This document shows, piece by piece, positions 12,330 through 17,771 of a stretch of DNA of 17,771 nt (positions within the stretch are counted from its first letter, which is position 1; every line of letters begins with the position of its first letter). Below the pieces are notes generated by a model that had not been told where the DNA came from, made no database searches, and saw only the letters and a program-made list of their open reading frames with translations. A program made the translations under genes and the position numbers. Source of the DNA: Methanobacteriota archaeon (GTDB taxonomy: Archaea; Methanobacteriota; Methanobacteria; Methanobacteriales; Methanobacteriaceae); contig JAEZKE010000150.1 in the NCBI GenBank assembly GCA_023436175.1, positions 1 to 17,771 of the forward strand, in the 5' to 3' direction.

Positions 12330-15235
12330 TGAATACGAAGAAAGATAGTATAACCATAAAGGGTGCAAGGGAACACAATCTTAAAAATATAGATGTTACC
12401 ATACCTAGGGATAAATTCGTGGTAATTACAGGACTCAGTGGTTCTGGAAAATCATCCCTTGCATTTGATACAATTTATGCAGAGGGACAGAGGAGATATG
12501 TAGAGTCACTCTCAGCTTATGCGAGGCAATTTTTAGGACAGATGAAGAAGCCTGAAGTTGATTACATCGAAGGACTTTCACCTGCTATATCAATTGACCA
12601 AAAGACTACTAAAATGAATCCCAGGTCAACAGTAGGGACAGTAACAGAGATATATGATTACTTAAGACTTCTCTATGCAAGAATTGGTACTCCACATTGC
12701 TACAATTGTGGAAAACCTATATCACAGCAAACTTCTGGTCAGATTGTGGATAACATCTATAAAGAAGAAGAAAAGACTAAAGTACAGATCATGGCTCCTG
12801 TTGTTAAAGATAGGAAAGGAGAACATCAGAAAATATTTGAAGACCTTCAGAAAAAAGGATTTGTAAGGGTAAGGGTTGATGGCGAGGTTTTAAACCTGGA
12901 TGAAGACATTGATCTTGACAAAAATAAAAAACATACAGTTGAAGTCGTTGTAGATAGGTTAGTTATAAGATATTATGTAGATTTTAAAAGAAGACTTGCA
13001 GATTCTGTTGAAACAGCTCTTGAGCTTGGAGAGGGCTTGATAGTAGTACTCTATGAAAAAGATGGTGAAAAGGAAGAAAAAGTATTCAGCGAACATTTTG
13101 CATGTACAGACTGTGATATAAACTTTGAAGAGATAAGTCCAAGGACTTTTTCATTTAACAATCCACATGGTGCCTGTCCTGAATGTAATGGACTTGGAAG
13201 CAAGTTGGAGATAGATACAGACCTAGTAGTTCCTGACAGTAGTTTATCACTTGAAGAAGGAGCTATTCTACCATGGAGTAAATCCAAAAATAAGGATAAT
13301 TATTACCATCAAATGCTTAAAGCAATTGCAGACCACTATGGATTCAGTATGGATACTCCTTTTGAAGAATTACCTAAAAAATATCAAAATATTGTACTTT
13401 ATGGGTCCTCTGAAAGAATTGATTTCACATTCAGGCGAAGAGGTAGAGTACACCATGTAAAACGGAAATTTGAAGGTGCAGTAAAGAGAATGGAACGTCT
13501 CTTTATTGATACTAAATCTAACTACATGAGAAGTTATATAGGGCAATTCATGAGTGATAGAAAATGTCCTGCATGTAATGGAACCCGATTACGTCCAGAA
13601 AGCAGATCTGTTACTGTAGGTGACAGAGCTATAACAGCAGTTGTGGCAATGCCTATAAAAGAGTCATATAAATTCTTTGAAGAACTTGAACTTACTGAAA
13701 TCCAGCATTTCATTGGAAAGGAAATTTTAAAAGAGATAAGGGAACGTTTAAAATTTTTATCAGATGTCGGTCTTGACTATATTACACTTGATAGGTCTTC
13801 AGGTACACTTTCGGGAGGAGAAGCTCAGAGAATTCGTCTTGCTACTCAAATAGGTTCTGGTCTGGTAGGAGTTCTTTACATACTTGACGAACCAAGTATT
13901 GGACTGCACCAGAGGGACAATACACGACTTATTGAAACCCTGAAAAAACTGAGGGATATTGGAAATACACTGGTTGTTGTAGAACACGATGAGGAAACTA
14001 TACTATCTGCAGATTATGTTGTTGATATAGGTCCTGGAGCAGGTGAACACGGTGGAAGAGTTACTGCAACAGGATCACCTGTAGAAATAATGAATAATCC
14101 TGACTCCATAACCGGAAAATATCTGTCCAGAATTGAAACTATAGATGTTCCAAAAGAGCGTACAAAACCCAATGGAAAGTTTATCACTGTAGAGGGCGCA
14201 AGACAGAACAACCTTAAAAATATAGACGTAAAAATACCTCTTGGGGTATTTACATGTGTTACGGGGGTTTCTGGTTCTGGAAAAAGTACCCTTGTAAACG
14301 ATGTCCTTTATAAGGGCCTTTATGGAGAGTTTAATAGAAAACCCATAACTACTGGAAAACACGACAAAATTACAGGTGTTTCTAATATTGACAAGGTAAT
14401 TATAATCGATCAGTCCCCAATAGGTCGTACCCCAAGATCAAATCCAGCTACTTATACTGGAGTATTTACCTATATTCGAGAAATATTTGCCGAAACTCTT
14501 GCATCTAAAAAGAGAGGATATAAACCTGGTAGATTCAGTTTCAATGTAAAAGGCGGACGATGTGAAGCATGCAGCGGTGATGGAATAATCAAAATTGAGA
14601 TGCACTTTTTAGCAGATGTTTATGTTCCATGTGAAGTGTGCAAAGGAAAGCGTTACAACAGGGAAACCTTAGATGTGAGGTACAAAGGTAAAAACATTGC
14701 AGATGTACTTGATATGACAGTTGAAGAGGCGCTTCACTTCTTTAGAAATGTTCCACGTATACAGAAAAAGCTTCAAACCCTTGATGATGTTGGACTTGGT
14801 TATATTAAACTTGGACAGCCTGCAACAACACTTTCAGGTGGCGAAGCACAGCGTGTAAAACTTTCAAAGGAGTTAAGCCGCCAAAGTACTGGTAAAACCC
14901 TTTACATACTTGATGAACCAACAACTGGGCTTCACTTTGCAGATATTAAAAAGCTTCTCCAAGTTCTTGGTAGATTAAGAGATTCTGGGAACACAGTTCT
15001 TGTTATAGAACATAATTTAGATGTTATAAAGACTGCCGATTACATTATAGATCTCGGTCCTGAAGGAGGAGACGAAGGAGGACTTGTTATTGCTGAAGGT
15101 ACACCTGAAGAAGTTGCAGTAAGTGGTACATACACTGGAGAATTTTTAAACGAGATTTTAAATGAAAAACCATTAATTTCATCCATTGAAACTGATGGAG
15201 ATGTAATTTCAGAAGGGTCGTCTAATAACAAATGA
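12329..15235 (+). CDS. uvrA: UvrABC excinuclease subunit A
   Basis: A 968-residue ABC-type ATPase, the damage-scanning dimer of nucleotide excision repair. First half: Walker A GLSGSGKSSLAF near residue 35, the UvrB-binding and insertion regions, a zinc module with CTDC and CPEC (about 258-287), signature LSGGEAQRIRLATQ and Walker B YILDEPSIGLHQ. Second half: Walker A GVSGSGKSTLVN, the damage-sensing zinc finger with CEAC and CEVC (about 748-771), signature LSGGEAQRVKLSKE and Walker B YILDEPTTGLH. An extra CYNC near residue 125 is also usual. The ATG at 12329 overlaps the uvrB TGA by one base; a GTG three bases earlier, spaced better from GGGG at 12315-12318, would add one residue. A hairpin terminator follows. 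Confidence 0.98.
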   Translation: MNTKKDSITIKGAREHNLKNIDVTIPRDKFVVITGLSGSGKSSLAFDTIYAEGQRRYVESLSAYARQFLGQMKKPEVDYIEGLSPAISIDQKTTKMNPRSTVGTVTEIYDYLRLLYARIGTPHCYNCGKPISQQTSGQIVDNIYKEEEKTKVQIMAPVVKDRKGEHQKIFEDLQKKGFVRVRVDGEVLNLDEDIDLDKNKKHTVEVVVDRLVIRYYVDFKRRLADSVETALELGEGLIVVLYEKDGEKEEKVFSEHFACTDCDINFEEISPRTFSFNNPHGACPECNGLGSKLEIDTDLVVPDSSLSLEEGAILPWSKSKNKDNYYHQMLKAIADHYGFSMDTPFEELPKKYQNIVLYGSSERIDFTFRRRGRVHHVKRKFEGAVKRMERLFIDTKSNYMRSYIGQFMSDRKCPACNGTRLRPESRSVTVGDRAITAVVAMPIKESYKFFEELELTEIQHFIGKEILKEIRERLKFLSDVGLDYITLDRSSGTLSGGEAQRIRLATQIGSGLVGVLYILDEPSIGLHQRDNTRLIETLKKLRDIGNTLVVVEHDEETILSADYVVDIGPGAGEHGGRVTATGSPVEIMNNPDSITGKYLSRIETIDVPKERTKPNGKFITVEGARQNNLKNIDVKIPLGVFTCVTGVSGSGKSTLVNDVLYKGLYGEFNRKPITTGKHDKITGVSNIDKVIIIDQSPIGRTPRSNPATYTGVFTYIREIFAETLASKKRGYKPGRFSFNVKGGRCEACSGDGIIKIEMHFLADVYVPCEVCKGKRYNRETLDVRYKGKNIADVLDMTVEEALHFFRNVPRIQKKLQTLDDVGLGYIKLGQPATTLSGGEAQRVKLSKELSRQSTGKTLYILDEPTTGLHFADIKKLLQVLGRLRDSGNTVLVIEHNLDVIKTADYIIDLGPEGGDEGGLVIAEGTPEEVAVSGTYTGEFLNEILNEKPLISSIETDGDVISEGSSNNK

Positions 15236-15288
15236 ATTTAATGTATAGCTTATAGAACCTTCTAAAAAGTAAATTTGCATTTTTTAAC

Positions 15289-15320
15289 TTTGAGATTATC
15301 TCTCAAATTTCTTTTTTTGA
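15289..15320 (+). terminator. Terminator of the uvrBA operon
   Basis: TTTGAGA (15289-15295) pairs perfectly with TCTCAAA (15301-15307) over a five-base loop and is followed by TTTCTTTTTTT. Confidence 0.65.
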
Positions 15321-15330
15321 CTTATAAATT
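15321..15330 (+). promoter_or_regulatory. TATA-like box of the histidine kinase gene
   Basis: CTTATAAATT lies about 130 bases before the kinase ATG. Normal spacing puts the transcript start near 15350, at the left edge of the inverted repeat at 15354-15383. Confidence 0.35.
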
Positions 15331-15353
15331 TGTATGATTTGCTTAAAAGCGCA

Positions 15354-15383
15354 TAATAAACTATTAAAACTAATAGTTTATTA
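15354..15383. promoter_or_regulatory. Perfect 13-bp inverted repeat, possible operator
   Basis: TAATAAACTATTA (15354-15366) and TAATAGTTTATTA (15371-15383) are exact reverse complements separated by AAAC. It lies at or just after the predicted transcript start of the kinase gene and has no T run behind it. This favours a regulator binding site or leader hairpin over a terminator. Confidence 0.45.
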
Positions 15384-15456
15384 ATGAAGGTTTCTAATAT
15401 AAACACTAAATTGAAACAGCATTTACATGAGAATTTTCTAATATTTTGGGACAACT

Positions 15457-17538
15457 ATGAAATTAAGAGAGAAAACACTGATACTCCTTGGAATAACAAT
15501 AACATGTTCAATCATTGTTATGTATATGGCATCAAATGTTATTTTGGTGGGGGGATTTCAGACACTTGAAGAACAGAATACCCTTCAAAATATCCAATTA
15601 ACCACAAATACACTTTCAAGTGAAATTTCTGATTTAAATGAAACAATTAATGATTGGGCAGTTTGGGATGATACATATACATTCATACAAAACCATAATT
15701 ATAAATATGTCCAGAGTAATCTTGTAAATTCTACTTTTACTGGTCTAAAACTTAATCTTATACTGTTTATTGATAATTCAGGAAATATTGTCTATGGTAA
15801 AGGATTTGACCTTCAAACGAAGGAAGAAAAGCCTATTTCTAAAAGTATTAAGGAATATACCTCTAAAAATAGTATTTTAAATTCAAAGGATGGTGTTAAT
15901 GGAATTATTATGCTTCCGGAGGGGCCTATGATAATTGTTTCACACCCCATTTTAACTTCAAATGGGAATGGTCCGAGTAAAGGAACGTTAATCTTTGGCC
16001 GTTATTTAAATAATGTTGAAATTCAGCACATATCCAATGAAACACTGTCCTCTCTTACATTGGTTAATTACAATGATTCAAATATGCCTGCTGATTTTCA
16101 AAATGCACGCGGGTCGATGTCGCAAAATTCTCCATTTTTTACCCGCCCAATAAATGATAGTTATATTGCAGGATATGCTCTTATAAATGATATTAACGGA
16201 AAACCTGCTTTTATTTTAAAAACAGAAAAATCAAGAGGTTTTTATAAAGAATATCAGAATATTATATCCTATTTTATATTATATCTTTTAATAATGGGTT
16301 GTGTTCTTGCTGTAACCATTTTAGTTTATTTAGACAGGTCTATACTTTCTAGATTATCTAAATTTAGTCGTGATATTATTAATATAGGTAAAAAAGGTAA
16401 TCTTTCGGTACGTATACCCGCTGGTGGAGAAGACGAACTTTCATCTTTAGCAAAATCAATTAATGGTATGCTATCGAGGATAGAAACTTCACAGGATCAA
16501 TTAAAAAAATCAGAATTAGAATTCCGTTCTGTGGTAGAATTAGCCAATAATTCAATTATTTTAACTGATAGCATGGGTAAAATTATTCTATGGAATAAAA
16601 GTGCCCAAAATATGTTTGGATACAGTGAAGATGAAATTTTAGGAAAGCAAATTTCAATTCTATTTCCTGAGGAATATCATGAATCTTACCAGAAAGTAAT
16701 GAATAATCCCTATAATTTTGTAAACTCTCAAAATAAAGGGGAAATTTACGAATCATATGGATTTAAAAAGGATAAGAGTAAATTCATCATAGAGATTTCT
16801 CATATTTCCTGGAGAATAAAAAATGAAAAGTTTTATTCTGCAATTATAAGAGATATTACAGACCGTAAACGAGCAGAAAATGAAATTAAAGAATCTCTAA
16901 AGGAAAAAGAAGCACTTTTAATGGAAATTCATCACAGGGTTAAAAATAATATGCAGATAATTTCGAGTTTGTTATCACTTCAAAGCAGGTATATAACAGA
17001 TAAAGATGCATTTGGAGTTTTTAAAGAAAGCCAAAACCGTGTTAAATCCATGGCAATGATTCATGAAAGACTTTATAATTCTGAAGGACTTGCAAAAATC
17101 GATTTTATAGAATATATTAAGAATTTAGTAGATGATCTATTTTGCTCATATGGAATTAATAATAATTGTATTAAGATAGAAATTGATGCAGATAAAATTT
17201 TTTTAAATGCTGATACTGCAATACCATGCGGCCTTATAATAAATGAACTTGTAACCAATTCTCTAAAATATGCTTTTCCAACTGAAAGTTACCACCATGA
17301 AGAGAAAATATACATAAAACTTCATCAAAACAATAAAAAGATTTTATTAATAGTAGGAGATAATGGTATAGGACTTCCAAAAGATGTAGATTTGGAAAAT
17401 TCAGAAACACTAGGATTGCGACTTGTGCGGTCCTTAGTGGATCAGCTTGATGGGACTATAGAACTTCATAATGATGGTGGAACGGAATTCCAAATTATTT
17501 TTGCAGAAATTGATCAAAAAATTCCACTGAATAGTTAA
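15457..17538 (+). CDS. Membrane sensor histidine kinase, CHASE4-HAMP-PAS-HisKA_2
   Basis: A 693-residue kinase that should sense an outside signal and phosphorylate a response regulator. In order: membrane helix (about 8-31), extracellular CHASE4 domain (about 35-260) with the hallmark NDWAVWDDTY (65-74), second helix (about 268-291), HAMP (about 292-345; GNLSVRIPAGGEDELSSLA), PAS (about 353-472; ending AIIRDITDRKRAE), a HisKA_2 dimerisation domain with the phospho-accepting histidine pair H492-H493 in MEIHHRVKNNMQ, and a HATPase domain (N box NELVTNSLKYAF at 596-607, G1 box DNGIGL at 635-640, G2 near 652). It is complete and typical of methanogen kinases. The ATG at 15457 follows a weak GGGAC. 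No regulator gene is adjacent; the REC protein at 5938-7203 is the only one in the window and a link is unproven. Confidence 0.94.
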   Translation: MKLREKTLILLGITITCSIIVMYMASNVILVGGFQTLEEQNTLQNIQLTTNTLSSEISDLNETINDWAVWDDTYTFIQNHNYKYVQSNLVNSTFTGLKLNLILFIDNSGNIVYGKGFDLQTKEEKPISKSIKEYTSKNSILNSKDGVNGIIMLPEGPMIIVSHPILTSNGNGPSKGTLIFGRYLNNVEIQHISNETLSSLTLVNYNDSNMPADFQNARGSMSQNSPFFTRPINDSYIAGYALINDINGKPAFILKTEKSRGFYKEYQNIISYFILYLLIMGCVLAVTILVYLDRSILSRLSKFSRDIINIGKKGNLSVRIPAGGEDELSSLAKSINGMLSRIETSQDQLKKSELEFRSVVELANNSIILTDSMGKIILWNKSAQNMFGYSEDEILGKQISILFPEEYHESYQKVMNNPYNFVNSQNKGEIYESYGFKKDKSKFIIEISHISWRIKNEKFYSAIIRDITDRKRAENEIKESLKEKEALLMEIHHRVKNNMQIISSLLSLQSRYITDKDAFGVFKESQNRVKSMAMIHERLYNSEGLAKIDFIEYIKNLVDDLFCSYGINNNCIKIEIDADKIFLNADTAIPCGLIINELVTNSLKYAFPTESYHHEEKIYIKLHQNNKKILLIVGDNGIGLPKDVDLENSETLGLRLVRSLVDQLDGTIELHNDGGTEFQIIFAEIDQKIPLNS

Positions 17539-17555
17539 ATACAGTTAATTCAAAA

Positions 17556-17601
17556 AATAAAATTCCTTTTTATTAAAATTATGTTAATATCATTTTTTTT
17601 A
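17556..17601 (+). terminator. Terminator region after the histidine kinase
   Basis: AATAAAA (17556-17562) can pair with TTTTATT (17568-17574), and a run of eight T follows near 17594-17601. The stem has only A-T pairs, so the T run is the stronger part of the signal. Confidence 0.4.
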
Positions 17602-17726
17602 TTAAATTAAACTGTTGAATATTTTTTTAAATAACCAAAAATAAATTATGTCTTTAACCACATATTAGGATTATTTATTATAGTGAATAACCAGATGTTT
17701 GGGGTTAATGGATTTATAAAAAAATT

Positions 17727-17771
17727 GTTTTCTTCAACCTCCAAAATTTTCTATTTTGGGGTTCAGAAAAC
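17727..17771 (-). repeat. Palindromic repeat copy R3, cut by window end
   Basis: A nested inverted repeat: GTTTTC (17727-17732) with GAAAAC (17766-17771), AACC (17736-17739) with GGTT (17760-17763), and CCAAAAT (17741-17747) with ATTTTGG (17753-17759) around a TTTCT loop. On the minus strand it reads TTTTCTGAACC, hairpin B, TTTTGGAGGTTGAAGAAAAC, the same blocks as R1 and R2. It continues to the last base, so the element probably extends past the window. Confidence 0.65.

Noticed and set aside
11759..12376. 205-codon minus-strand open frame over the end of uvrB
   Set aside because: Serine-, phenylalanine- and isoleucine-rich composition is typical of the antisense of a lysine/glutamate-rich gene; uvrB is certain on the other strand.
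1..17771. CRISPR array, insertion sequence, integrase or toxin-antitoxin pair
   Set aside because: No regularly spaced repeat array, transposase, integrase or recognisable toxin was found. The only repeats are the hairpin family and the small-gene duplication.

Overview
The window looks like part of the chromosome of a mesophilic methanogenic archaeon close to Methanobacterium (Methanobacteriales). The DNA is AT-rich, intergenic regions carry archaeal TATA-like boxes and T-rich terminators, and ribosome binding sites are of the AGGTGAT/GAGG kind. The gene content fits: archaeal phosphopantothenate synthetase, UPF0200 and UPF0201 proteins, an M42 peptidase, a response regulator with what looks like the cysteine-rich methanogen output domain, and a CHASE4/PAS/HisKA_2 sensor kinase. 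The assignment comes from reading protein motifs; no database search was run.

Layout. Positions 1-1672 (minus strand) are a likely operon: archaeal 4-phosphopantoate--beta-alanine ligase (CoA synthesis), then a UPF0200 dephospho-CoA-kinase-like P-loop protein, then UPF0201, which runs off the left edge. Positions 1718-3338 are mostly non-coding. This stretch holds mini-ORFs, a possible decayed small gene, two tandem paralogous small charged proteins (62 and 95 aa), and a degenerate tRNA-Tyr(GTA)-like element. Next on the plus strand come a small two-helix membrane protein, an M42 aminopeptidase, and an unrecognised acidic 86-aa protein. On the minus strand (7203 to 5181) a REC-PAS-Cys-rich response regulator precedes a KaiC-like single-domain ATPase.

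Positions 7284-15235 are a nucleotide excision repair region. uvrC lies on the minus strand behind a DUF169 gene, and a divergent uvrB-uvrA pair overlaps on the plus strand. Together UvrA and UvrB find bulky DNA damage and UvrC cuts on both sides of it. A membrane CHASE4-HAMP-PAS histidine kinase (15457-17538) follows; whether it signals to the response regulator about 8 kb away cannot be told from sequence.

The most unusual signal outside the genes is a family of palindromic repeats with three members: 3598-3671 (plus), 9924-9992 (minus) and 17727-17771 (minus, cut by the window end). They share sequence blocks of the type TTTGAGGTTGAWG and TTTTCTGAACC that bracket one or two hairpins whose stem sequences change while pairing is kept. 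One copy supplies the ribosome binding site of the M42 peptidase. Another supplies the ribosome binding site, start codon and first codons of the DUF169 gene.
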